Below, in pieces: positions 50,188-58,373 of a stretch of DNA of 64,000 nt; positions within the stretch are counted from its first letter, which is position 1; the number at the start of each line of letters is the position of its first letter. The DNA comes from Oscillospiraceae bacterium (lineage in GTDB: Bacteria; Bacillota; Clostridia; Oscillospirales; Oscillospiraceae). Below the pieces are notes generated by a model. It did not search any database. It had not been told where the DNA came from and worked only from the letters and a program-made list of their open reading frames with translations. Both the position numbers and the translations under genes were made by a program. The stretch covers positions 1 to 64,000 of the forward strand of contig JAHHSI010000009.1 in assembly GCA_020025275.1 (NCBI GenBank), given 5' to 3'.

Positions 50188-51693
50188 ATGGGCGAGCACG
50201 TCTATTTAGCCATCGATTTAAAATCTTTCTACGCCTCAGTGGAGTGCGTGGAGAGAGGTCTGGACCCCCTGACGACCCATCTGGTGGTGGCCGACCGAAG
50301 CCGCTCGGAAAAGACCATCTGTCTGGCGGTCACCCCATCGCTGAAACGCTGCGGTCTCCCCGGCCGTCCCCGTCTCTTTGAAGTGGTCCAGAAGGTCAGG
50401 GAAGTCAACGCTCGCCGCCGGCAAACAGCTCCCCGCCATCTCTTCACCGGCACTTCCTGCCAGGCACCGGAGCTGACCGACAACCCGGGGCTGGAGATGG
50501 CATATCTGGTCGCACCGCCCCGAATGTCCCACTACATGGCGCTGAGCACGAAAATTTATACCATCTATCTGAAATATGTTGCGCCGGAGGACATCCACGT
50601 CTACTCCATCGACGAGGTCTTTATCGACGCCACCCGCTATCTCCCCCTCTACGGTGTGAGCGCTCAGGAATTGGCCATGAAAATGATTCTGGACGTTTTG
50701 CACACCACCGGGATTACGGCGACAGCCGGAATCGCAGACAACCTCTTTCTCTGTAAGGTGGCCATGGACATCACCGCCAAGCATATCCCGCCGGACAAGA
50801 ACGGTGTCCGGATCGCCCAGCTGGACACAAGGAGCTACCGGGAGACCATGTGGACCCACCGTCCTCTCACCGATTTTTGGCGCGTGGGAAAGGGTTACGC
50901 CCGAAAGCTGGAGAAACTTGGGATTCACACCATGGGGGACATCGCCCGCTGCTCCGTGAAGAACGAAGAGCTGCTCTACCGACTGTTTGGCGTCAATGCC
51001 GAACTGCTCATCGACCACGCCTGGGGCTGGGAGCCGTGCACCATTGCTCAGATCAAGGCCTATCGCCCGCAGTTCACCAGTATGGGCGCCGGACAGGTTT
51101 TGCCCGACCCGTACCCCTGCGCCAAAGCCCGCCTTGTGGTCCACGAGATGACGGATCAACTGGTACTGGATCTGGTGGATAAAAAGCTCCTGACAAACCA
51201 ACTCACCCTGACCGTGGGCTATGATCGCGAAAATCTGGCCGCCGACAGCCACGCCGCCTATTGCGGCGACGTGACCCGCGATCCCTATGGCCGCGCCATT
51301 CCCAAAGCCGCCCACGGCACGGCCAATCTGCCCGGCTACACCTCCTCGTCCCGGGAGGTCATCCAGGCCGTACTGGCGCTTTTCGACCGCATTGTCGATC
51401 CGCATCTTACGGTCCGCCGCATCAATCTCTCTGCCAATCGCGTGCTGCCGGAGGGAAGGACGCCCACCGACAGCCCCCTTATGGAACAGATGGATCTCTT
51501 CACGGACTATGAGGCCAAGGCCCGTCTGGAGGCAGAAAGCGCTGCTGAAAAACAGCGCGAGCGAAAGATTCAGGAGGCCATGTTGGGCATCAAGAAAAAA
51601 TACGGAAAAAATGCCGTACTCAAAGGGATGAACTTAGAGGAGGGCGCCACGGCGCAAAGCCGCAACCGCAGTATCGGAGGTCACAGAGCATGA
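50188..51693 (+). CDS. Y-family DNA polymerase (UvrX/UmuC-like)
   Basis: A 501-residue translesion polymerase. The N-terminal catalytic block YLAIDLKSFYASVECVERGL holds the first Asp, and VYSIDEVFIDATRY carries the D-E pair. GIADNLFLCKVAMDITAK is the substrate-grip region and FWRVGKGYARKLEKLGIHTMGDIA the thumb helix-hairpin-helix. The C-terminal little-finger domain and a Lys/Glu-rich tail follow; no clear clamp-binding motif besides EQMDLF (about residue 436). AGGAGGGG precedes the ATG. It is under a LexA box and coupled to a YolD gene, as in UvrX operons. Confidence 0.93.
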   Translation: MGEHVYLAIDLKSFYASVECVERGLDPLTTHLVVADRSRSEKTICLAVTPSLKRCGLPGRPRLFEVVQKVREVNARRRQTAPRHLFTGTSCQAPELTDNPGLEMAYLVAPPRMSHYMALSTKIYTIYLKYVAPEDIHVYSIDEVFIDATRYLPLYGVSAQELAMKMILDVLHTTGITATAGIADNLFLCKVAMDITAKHIPPDKNGVRIAQLDTRSYRETMWTHRPLTDFWRVGKGYARKLEKLGIHTMGDIARCSVKNEELLYRLFGVNAELLIDHAWGWEPCTIAQIKAYRPQFTSMGAGQVLPDPYPCAKARLVVHEMTDQLVLDLVDKKLLTNQLTLTVGYDRENLAADSHAAYCGDVTRDPYGRAIPKAAHGTANLPGYTSSSREVIQAVLALFDRIVDPHLTVRRINLSANRVLPEGRTPTDSPLMEQMDLFTDYEAKARLEAESAAEKQRERKIQEAMLGIKKKYGKNAVLKGMNLEEGATAQSRNRSIGGHRA

Positions 51694-52115
51694 ACTCACC
51701 CTACGAAGATCTTATGGATCTGCCGCACCATGTCTCAGCCGTGCATCCGCCTATGGGGATGCACGAGCGTGCCGCCCAATTCTCCCCGTTTGCCGCCCTC
51801 ACCGGCTACGAGGATGCCATCATCGAGTCCCGCCGGCTCACCCATCGCAAGATCGAACTCAGCGAGGATGAAAAGCGGGAGCTGGACCAAAAACAGCGCA
51901 TCCTCACGGCACTGCTCCCACAGCGCCCAACCATCACCGTCACCTACTTTGTCCCGGACACCAGAAAACAGGGCGGTTCTTACCAGACCGTCACGGCCGC
52001 CCTTCGCCGCATCGACGAAACTGCCCAGACGCTCCACATGACCGACGGGCAGGTGATCGCTCTGGAGCAGATCGTGGCTCTGGAGCTTCCGGAAATTCCA
52101 CCGACTCTGCTGTAA
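51690..52115 (+). CDS. YolD-like protein
   Basis: A 141-residue protein with the YolD signature HERAAQFSPFAALTGYEDAI near residues 25-45, then a helical part and a strand-rich C-terminus TITVTYFVPD. YolD proteins are predicted functional partners of UvrX-type polymerases, perhaps UmuD-like in role. Its ATG overlaps the polymerase stop (ATGA), so they are made together after SOS induction. The function in translesion synthesis is inferred from context. Confidence 0.88.
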   Translation: MNSPYEDLMDLPHHVSAVHPPMGMHERAAQFSPFAALTGYEDAIIESRRLTHRKIELSEDEKRELDQKQRILTALLPQRPTITVTYFVPDTRKQGGSYQTVTAALRRIDETAQTLHMTDGQVIALEQIVALELPEIPPTLL

Positions 52116-52213
52116 GGTGCCCTCTCTGTGCCCCGCCACCACAGCGGCCGCCTGTCCGCCGATTTCCCGCTGCGTCTCCCTCTCCACTCCCCCTGCGGCG
52201 ACCGCTAAATAGA

Positions 52214-52262
52214 GAAAGGCCTTCCCCCCTGTCCGTTTTCGGACCGAGGAGAAGGCCTTTTC
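52214..52262. terminator. Terminator between the SOS operon and ABC locus 1
   Basis: GAAAGGCCTTC (52214-52224) pairs with GAAGGCCTTTTC (52251-52262); an inner GTCCG-TTTT-CGGAC hairpin fills the loop. Works for both convergent units. Confidence 0.75.
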
Positions 52263-52283
52263 AGCGCGGAACGCTGGCCGTTT

Positions 52284-54014
52284 TTACAGTCTCCAGCCTG
52301 CGGCAGCTTCTCGACTCTGCAAAAAGTCGCGGTACAGCCCCGGCTGATCTTTCAGTGTGGCATGGATGCCTTCCTGGCAGATGCGGCCGTCTTTCATGGC
52401 GATGATGTGATCCGCTTTCTGGACGGTCTGGATACGATGGGCAATCATGACAACCGTTTTATTGGCCGTCAGCTCGTTGATGGCCGCCAGAATTTCCTGC
52501 TCGTTTTCGGCGTCCAACGCCGAAGTGGCTTCATCCAGCAGGATGATCGGTGCATCCTTCAAAATGGCTCTTGCAATGGAAATACGCTGCTTCTCGCCGC
52601 CGGAGAGGCTGGCGCCTCCCTCCTCCACCACGGTGTCATAGCCGTCAGGCAGCGCCATGATAAATTCATCACACCGGGCCGCTTTGGCAGCGGCACGGAC
52701 TTCGGCCAATGTGGCCTCCGGTTTTCCGAAGCGGATGTTGTTGAGGATCGTATCCTCAAAGAGGTACACATTCTGGAAAACCATGGAAATCTGTGCCATC
52801 AACGCATCGTAGGGAATATGGCGAATATCCGCCCCGCCGATGGTAATGCGCCCTGCGGAAACGTCCTGAAACCGCGGGATCAGCCGGCAGAGCGTTGTTT
52901 TTCCCGAGCCGGAGGGCCCGATAACGGCCGTCAACGATCGAGGGCGGATTACGGTGCTGATCTGGTGCAGCACTTCCCGTTCCCCGTAGGAAAACGAGAC
53001 ATTTTCCAGACGGATCTCCTGCGACTGCCCTGTTTGCTGCGGCTCCAATACAGAAAGCGCCGCCTGTTGCTCGATCCGTGCCGCCTCCGCAAGACCTGTA
53101 TCCAGCAAACCGATCATGGACAGCATCGATCCGGCCTGATGGAGCGAGGCATAGGCCATGAAGCTGAACATCAACAGCAGCACCGCCCGTGTCAGGTCGA
53201 TCTGCCCCTGCCCGAAGCACTGGAAGAGGGAAAAGAGCAGTAGGCCCGATTCAAAAACAGCCACCGTCAGGCTGGCCAGAAACTGCAGCGGCATGGAAAC
53301 ACTGGTGAGCCGGATATTTTCCCGGCAGCTGTCCTCCACCGCCTGTTTCAATTTCTGATCGCCCTGCCCAACGCAGAAGGCCTTAGTCACCTTGATACCG
53401 CGGAGAAAGTTCAGGCACGATGCCGCCAGCTCCGTCTGGGCCTTTTGCTGTGCCGGTGCGCTTTTTCGGGAGAGGTGCATCTGCCTGTTGACGACGGCCA
53501 GATACGCCAGCATTCCCACACCCATCAGCAGCCCCACCTGCCAGTCGTACACCAGCAGAAAGACGAACAGGGTCACACTGTTGAACAGGCCGGAGACAAT
53601 TCCCACCATCACCATGGCCGCCGCCGTCTCCACACCGGAAAGCGTCGTAGTCAGGGTACCGGCGACCTTTTCTGAGGCGCTCTCCGTAAAATACCCCAGC
53701 GGCAGCTTGCGCAGAAAACCGGCAATGCCCACACGCTTGTCAGCTGTCATGAAAAAGCCGGTTTCCATGGACCGGATCTGCTCGACATAGCTGGTTACAA
53801 AGCTGCCCAGCACACACACGAACATCAGGAGCGCCACGCGGAACATCCCGCTCTTCACCGCCAGATGCCCCTGCACCACCTCGATCACGGTGAGGATGGA
53901 GAAGATCTGTGTCACACCGAAAACGGCCCTGCAAAAGGAAAATACCAACCCCTGTACCAAAGCTTTATGCTGCTTTTGGCTGATTTCCCAGATTTTCTTC
54001 ATAGATTCTCTCAT
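52284..54014 (-). CDS. Heterodimeric ABC transporter, subunit B of locus 1
   Basis: A 576-residue half transporter: six membrane helices in residues about 20-310 and an ATPase domain with Walker A GPSGSGKTTLCRL, signature LSGGEKQRISIARAI and Walker B IILLDEATSALDAENE. Its start (AGGAGGTG upstream) lies one base after the stop of its partner, so the two form one complex. The fold is that of exporters, but the partner has a DPENE D-loop as in the siderophore importers IrtAB/YbtPQ. It sits below a GTTAG-N6-CTAAC site. Import of a metallophore is an inference; drug export is the alternative. Confidence 0.85.
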   Translation of the reverse strand: MRESMKKIWEISQKQHKALVQGLVFSFCRAVFGVTQIFSILTVIEVVQGHLAVKSGMFRVALLMFVCVLGSFVTSYVEQIRSMETGFFMTADKRVGIAGFLRKLPLGYFTESASEKVAGTLTTTLSGVETAAAMVMVGIVSGLFNSVTLFVFLLVYDWQVGLLMGVGMLAYLAVVNRQMHLSRKSAPAQQKAQTELAASCLNFLRGIKVTKAFCVGQGDQKLKQAVEDSCRENIRLTSVSMPLQFLASLTVAVFESGLLLFSLFQCFGQGQIDLTRAVLLLMFSFMAYASLHQAGSMLSMIGLLDTGLAEAARIEQQAALSVLEPQQTGQSQEIRLENVSFSYGEREVLHQISTVIRPRSLTAVIGPSGSGKTTLCRLIPRFQDVSAGRITIGGADIRHIPYDALMAQISMVFQNVYLFEDTILNNIRFGKPEATLAEVRAAAKAARCDEFIMALPDGYDTVVEEGGASLSGGEKQRISIARAILKDAPIILLDEATSALDAENEQEILAAINELTANKTVVMIAHRIQTVQKADHIIAMKDGRICQEGIHATLKDQPGLYRDFLQSREAAAGWRL

Positions 54015-54015
54015 A

Positions 54016-55764
54016 TCACTGCACCTCCTGCATCTGCCACATCCTGCGATACGCCTCGCAGGACTCCAAAAGCTGTTGGTGGGTCCCCACCGCTCGGATC
54101 TGTCCTTGGTCCACATAGGCGATCTGCTGCGCCCCTACAACGGTGGACAGCCGGTGGGCAATCACCACCAGTGTCTTATCCTTGGCCGCCGCTGAAAGCG
54201 CGGCCTGAATTGCGGCCTCGTTCTCAGGGTCAGAACTGGCCGTCGCTTCGTCCAAAATGAGAATGGGCGCCTTTTTCATCATGGCCCGCGCAATGGCAAT
54301 GCGCTGCTTTTCACCGCCGGAGAGGCGGTTACCGGCAGTGCCGGCCATGGTCTGATAGCCCTGCGGCAGCGCCCGGATAAACGCATCGCAGCCGGCCTCC
54401 GCGGCGCAGGCCATCACCTCTTCGTCACTGGCCTCTGGACAACCCATACGAATGTTGTTGAGAATGGTATCGTCAAAGAGGAAGGTCTCCTGATCCACAT
54501 AGGCAACCAGATGATTCAGCGTCTCCTGCGTGTACGCTGTGATGGGGTGCCCGCCCACGGACACCACGCCGTCATCGGCATCCCAGAAGCCGGCCATCAG
54601 CTTGCCGATGGTGGACTTGCCGGAGCCGGAGGGGCCCACCAGTGCCAGCATAGTATGCTCCGGAACCTGAAGCGATACCTTCTCCAAGGCTTTCTGCTCC
54701 CCGCTTCCATAGGAGAAACTGACCGAATCGAAGGAGAGGGCAGCGTTGTCCGGCTGCGCCGTGCCGCCGCGCTGCAATTCCGGGTAATCCAACAGCTCCT
54801 TGATCGCTCTGGCACTCTCTCCCATGGCCGCCAGCTGGTCGAAGTAGTTCATGGCGTTCATCAGCGGCGTGAAGATCCCAAAGCTCAGCAACACCATCAT
54901 GAACAGATCCGCCGGAGCCAGTGTACCACTGCCATAAAAAAGCAAGCCCAGAATCAGAATTGGGAACAGGGAGAAGGGGGCGATGGCCATGCCCAGCGAC
55001 GCATATTTCTGCGTCTCCTTCTGCCAGTTCACATTATACGAAGCAAAGCCATAGACAGCGTCCTGATATTTTCGGTAGCACTCGTCGGCGCGACCGAAGT
55101 TCTTGATGACCTCAATGCCGTTGACAAACTCAACGACGGCCTGATTCATGCCTTTGAGGGCCTTGAGCTGCCCGGCATATTTTTCTTCGTACCCCTTCAT
55201 CATGCCGCCCGTGACAGAAAATCCAACGAGGATCCAGAGCAGCGCTGCCAGTGCCAGCCGCCAGTCCACGATAAACATGAACACCATGCAGGCGAGCGGT
55301 CCCAACAGGTTGGCGGTCAGTTCCGGCAGCACGTGGGCCAGAGTTTTCTCCATACTCTCCACGTGATCCACCAACGTAGCCTTCAGCCGACCGCTGCCAT
55401 GCTCTTCAAAATATCCCATGGGCAGCTTCAACAGCTGATCTGCCAGCGCAGAGCGGATATCCCGCAGCGTGTGGTAGGCGGCTTTATGGGAGATCCAAGT
55501 GGACACATTCATCAGCACTGCATGGACGATCTTACACCCCGCCGCCCCCAGTGCCAGCCACAACAGCGGCTCCCATGCCGGGGCCGCCTGAAAGAGCCGG
55601 GCGACGATCAGCCCGGCAAAACCATAGGCCCCGATCCCCGCCGCCACACTCAAAACACTGATGGCTATGGAGAGCCCGTATTTTCCCCCATAGGGCCGCA
55701 TAAAGCCGCCCAATTCATGGAAAAAATTCACCGAGCTCTTCTCTTTTTCTGCGTTTTTTGCCAT
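54016..55764 (-). CDS. Heterodimeric ABC transporter, subunit A of locus 1
   Basis: A 582-residue half transporter with six helices (about 25-310) and an ATPase domain: Walker A GPSGSGKSTIGKLM near residue 376, signature LSGGEKQRIAIARAM, Walker B ILILDEATASSDPENE. The D-loop SDPENE differs from the usual SALD and resembles what I recall from IrtA/YbtP-type importers. The N-terminus is short with no extra siderophore-interacting domain. It is the first gene of the pair; a divergent TetR gene lies upstream and a GTTAG-N6-CTAAC site (55792-55809) lies 28 bp from the start codon. Confidence 0.85.
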   Translation of the reverse strand: MAKNAEKEKSSVNFFHELGGFMRPYGGKYGLSIAISVLSVAAGIGAYGFAGLIVARLFQAAPAWEPLLWLALGAAGCKIVHAVLMNVSTWISHKAAYHTLRDIRSALADQLLKLPMGYFEEHGSGRLKATLVDHVESMEKTLAHVLPELTANLLGPLACMVFMFIVDWRLALAALLWILVGFSVTGGMMKGYEEKYAGQLKALKGMNQAVVEFVNGIEVIKNFGRADECYRKYQDAVYGFASYNVNWQKETQKYASLGMAIAPFSLFPILILGLLFYGSGTLAPADLFMMVLLSFGIFTPLMNAMNYFDQLAAMGESARAIKELLDYPELQRGGTAQPDNAALSFDSVSFSYGSGEQKALEKVSLQVPEHTMLALVGPSGSGKSTIGKLMAGFWDADDGVVSVGGHPITAYTQETLNHLVAYVDQETFLFDDTILNNIRMGCPEASDEEVMACAAEAGCDAFIRALPQGYQTMAGTAGNRLSGGEKQRIAIARAMMKKAPILILDEATASSDPENEAAIQAALSAAAKDKTLVVIAHRLSTVVGAQQIAYVDQGQIRAVGTHQQLLESCEAYRRMWQMQEVQ

Positions 55765-55791
55765 ATCATCACATCACTTTCCTCAAAATGT

Positions 55792-55809
55792 AGTTAGTTA
55801 TAGCTAACC
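55792..55809 (-). promoter_or_regulatory. Palindromic operator GTTAG-N6-CTAAC (site E)
   Basis: AGTTAG, TTATAG, CTAACC. On the minus strand it contains TATAAC, a likely -10 for the ABC pair, so occupancy would block transcription. Confidence 0.78.
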
Positions 55810-55848
55810 ACCGTTTAAAAAAAGAAGGGCGCCACACAGGAACCACGC

Positions 55849-55877
55849 TTGACACACGGACAGCCCCCCACTATAAT
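55849..55877 (+). promoter_or_regulatory. Consensus SigA promoter of the TetR gene (locus 1)
   Basis: TTGACA (55849-55854), 17-bp spacer, TATAAT (55872-55877). Confidence 0.88.
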
Positions 55878-55881
55878 AGTA

Positions 55882-55897
55882 GTACTATCGATAGTAC
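55882..55897 (+). promoter_or_regulatory. Palindrome at the TetR transcription start (locus 1)
   Basis: GTACTATC followed by GATAGTAC, a perfect 16-bp palindrome on the predicted start of transcription, with a related half-site GATAATACC at 55905-55913. Probably the TetR autoregulatory operator. Confidence 0.65.
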
Positions 55898-55935
55898 CGC
55901 TATTGATAATACCAGAAGAAAAAGGAAAAAGCAAT

Positions 55936-56535
55936 ATGGCAATTAAAAATCATGCACTGGATGACAAGATCACCGCCTCCGCCATGCAGGAATTCATGAC
56001 CTATGGCTTCCAGGCGGCATCCATCAATAAAATTGCGGAAAACGCCGGCATTACCACCGGCGCCGTCTATACCCGCTACAAAAGCAAAGACGATCTCTTC
56101 TGCAGCCTGCTGCGGGCCCCTCTGGAAGAGATGGCGGCTCACGGGGCCGAAGTGGCTCAGCTGTACGGGCGCGTCAGGAGCAAGGATGATCTGCCCCTCT
56201 TCCTACAGGCAATGCAGACGGAAATGCTCCTCTACATGGAAATCATGTACAAATATTACGAACCATGCATCCTCCTCTACTGCAAAAGCGAGGGCAGCTC
56301 TGCTGAAAAAATGCTGCAGGATGCCCTGCAGCAAAAAGTGAGTTCCACCATCGCATTTCTGGAGGGGATCGCCCATCGACAGATGCCCGGCGTGGAGATC
56401 CTGCTCCGCCAGCAATTCGTGCTTTTCACGCTGATCCTGCAGTCCGACTATACCAAGGAGCAGGCTCTGGAGGTCTTATCCATGGTACAGCGATTCAACG
56501 AGGCCGGTTGGAAAGAGCTCTTTCAGCAGATGTGA
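55936..56535 (+). CDS. TetR/AcrR-family regulator of ABC locus 1
   Basis: A 199-residue regulator. The N-terminal HTH (about 8-55) reads DKITASAMQEFMTYGFQAASINKIAENAGITTGAVYTRYKSKDDLF, the standard TetR domain. The C-terminal helical part binds an unknown ligand. AAAGGAAAAAG precedes the ATG at 55936. It is divergent from the ABC pair, has a perfect promoter with a palindrome at its start site, and likely represses itself and possibly the ABC genes. Confidence 0.9.
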   Translation: MAIKNHALDDKITASAMQEFMTYGFQAASINKIAENAGITTGAVYTRYKSKDDLFCSLLRAPLEEMAAHGAEVAQLYGRVRSKDDLPLFLQAMQTEMLLYMEIMYKYYEPCILLYCKSEGSSAEKMLQDALQQKVSSTIAFLEGIAHRQMPGVEILLRQQFVLFTLILQSDYTKEQALEVLSMVQRFNEAGWKELFQQM

Positions 56536-56678
56536 GCCGATGCTTTCTATCCCCGGTTTTGCCGTACACGGCCCCGGTTCCAAGGGGTCTCCGTTCCCTT
56601 CCATGGCGCCAGACCGGGCCGGATGCTGCCGTCTTTTCAGCCTCCGAAGCGCCCCAACGGTCTGCGCTTTTTATGCTG

Positions 56679-56718
56679 AAAAGGCAGCCCACCCCTTTAA
56701 GGGGGTGGGCTGCCTTTT
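56679..56718. terminator. Bidirectional terminator
   Basis: A near-perfect 18-bp stem (AAAAGGCAGCCCACCCC against GGGGTGGGCTGCCTTTT) between the TetR gene and the convergent DUF4298 gene. Confidence 0.9.
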
Positions 56719-56785
56719 CGCTTTTATCCAAAATCTGACGGCTCATCCTCCGTCCGGTCAGGCCTGCAAGACAGGCGGCACCGCC

Positions 56786-57088
56786 TTACTCTTTCAGCAT
56801 CTGTACGGTCATTTCCAGCATCCGGATGATGGTCTCCCGGCGATCACACAGCAGATCGTCCACGCCATCTTCCGACAAAACGCCCCGGGGCATCGTCTCC
56901 GGAATCAGGTGCCGGGCATCATCGTCCAGATCCTTCCAGCGCTGTTCACTGCAATAGTAGCGCAGCAGCTCATGGAAATCCTGCTGCTGCGCCTCCAGAT
57001 CATCCAACAGCCGGTTCAGTTCCTGCAGCGTCTCGCTCTGCCGATTCATGATGGTTTCCATCTTCGTGATGTGCTCATATTTGTCCAT
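56786..57088 (-). CDS. DUF4298 domain protein
   Basis: A 100-residue, largely helical and acidic protein with a coiled-coil-like N-terminal half (METIMNRQSETLQELNRLLDDLEAQQQDF) and the DUF4298 part YYCSEQRWKDLDDD and LPRGVLSEDGVDDLL-type block. CAGGAGGGAA precedes the ATG at 57088. It follows the membrane protein gene by 64 nt on the same strand. No function is known for the family. Confidence 0.8.
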   Translation of the reverse strand: MDKYEHITKMETIMNRQSETLQELNRLLDDLEAQQQDFHELLRYYCSEQRWKDLDDDARHLIPETMPRGVLSEDGVDDLLCDRRETIIRMLEMTVQMLKE

Positions 57089-57152
57089 TGTATTCCCTCC
57101 TGTTGAAATCAGTACGCTTCCGCTCCTGTGTCGCTGTCCGATACGCAGCGGC

Positions 57153-58094
57153 TTACGGCTCCCACACGCCGTTCTCCTGACCGAGGACATCCTGTTTGGT
57201 GATCTTTTCAGAGACAAAGGCGCTTTGGGCGATGTAGTGTCCCCCACTCTTCCGGAACAAATACACCGTGACCTCATCGGATACATCGGTCCAGACGAAA
57301 ATCCCGGTCTGCTCTTCGTGCATCTCCCGCACACAGTAGTACGCTTTTTCCCCGAGGAAATCACCACGGACCGCCTGCTCTGCCTCTTCCAGATCGGCGT
57401 ACTCCGTTCCCCCCGAGAACCCCGTCTCCTCCTGCTTGTCCATCGGCTCCTGCCCCTGGGTTATGTCGGAATGGCTGTCATCCCTATGGGAATCTCCACC
57501 AATGGAGCCACCATCCCAGATCACCGCCGCCACAGCGACCACCAGCACAACACACAGCACAACGCCGTATTGCTTTGCGATCTTTCCCCAGCCGCACCTG
57601 CCTGTCCGCTCCCGCTCATCGGCACTCTGCCACAGGGTTGACGAAATCATCAGCAGCCCCATGACCACGTACCACGCAATGGTCAGGCCGTGGAGCAGCG
57701 GGTCCTCTCCTACAAAATGGAACGCCACCACGGGACCTACAATCACCAACAGCAGCAGATATACCATAAAATTCCAGCTGCGTCGAAACGGAGTCCTGCC
57801 CTCCACCGTATCAACGACCGACATTCCGGCCACGTGTCGGTTCAGCAGCAGGTTGATAATCAGGAGCCCACGACCCACCTTGCGGTATTTCTCTGGGAGG
57901 CACGTCTCCTCTTTGGGAAGTACCGTGCCGCACAGGAGCAAAACGAGCCCGAACAGAAGCGACAAGGTCCCGGTGATATAAGGAAACAAATCTGCCCCTG
58001 TCTCCATCGAACCTGCACAAAACAGGAGTCCGATTGAAATTCCCATCAAGCACAGGGACAGGGCAATATTCAGAATATGTGTTCTCTTTTTCAT
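57153..58094 (-). CDS. Membrane protein of unknown function
   Basis: A 313-residue protein with two N-terminal helices (about 8-28, 35-57), a pair around 108-150 and one near 175-195. The soluble remainder (from about 200) is acidic and contains a YcxC-like repeat DLEEAEQAVRGDFLGEKAYYCVREMHEEQTGIFVWTD. CGGAGGGAT precedes the ATG at 58094. It resembles no family I can name. It is first in a two-gene unit with the DUF4298 gene. Confidence 0.6.
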   Translation of the reverse strand: MKKRTHILNIALSLCLMGISIGLLFCAGSMETGADLFPYITGTLSLLFGLVLLLCGTVLPKEETCLPEKYRKVGRGLLIINLLLNRHVAGMSVVDTVEGRTPFRRSWNFMVYLLLLVIVGPVVAFHFVGEDPLLHGLTIAWYVVMGLLMISSTLWQSADERERTGRCGWGKIAKQYGVVLCVVLVVAVAAVIWDGGSIGGDSHRDDSHSDITQGQEPMDKQEETGFSGGTEYADLEEAEQAVRGDFLGEKAYYCVREMHEEQTGIFVWTDVSDEVTVYLFRKSGGHYIAQSAFVSEKITKQDVLGQENGVWEP

Positions 58095-58317
58095 GGGGGC
58101 ATCCCTCCGAAAACCATAGATTCTCTGGTTGCTCCGGTGCAAAGGTCCGGCCGTATCGCAGGCACTATCCCGCACCGCTCAGGGCGGCACAAAAGTCTCT
58201 CCGCAGGACCCACGCCCCGTTTTTACGTCGATTATACCATAGCCGCTCCCCATTGGCTATAGCCTTTCCGCGCAATCTTTTCGCGCTCCGGGCACAGTCC
58301 GCCCCCACAAATAGCAA

Positions 58318-58347
58318 GAGCAGGAGCGATGTTTCTCGCTCCTGCTC
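58318..58347 (-). terminator. Terminator after ABC locus 2
   Basis: A perfect 12-bp stem (58318-58329 with 58336-58347) beyond the last ABC stop. The rest of 58095-58317 holds only the short upstream region of the membrane protein gene. Confidence 0.75.
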
Positions 58348-58373
58348 GAATGTGTCCTGTAAAAGACGTACCG

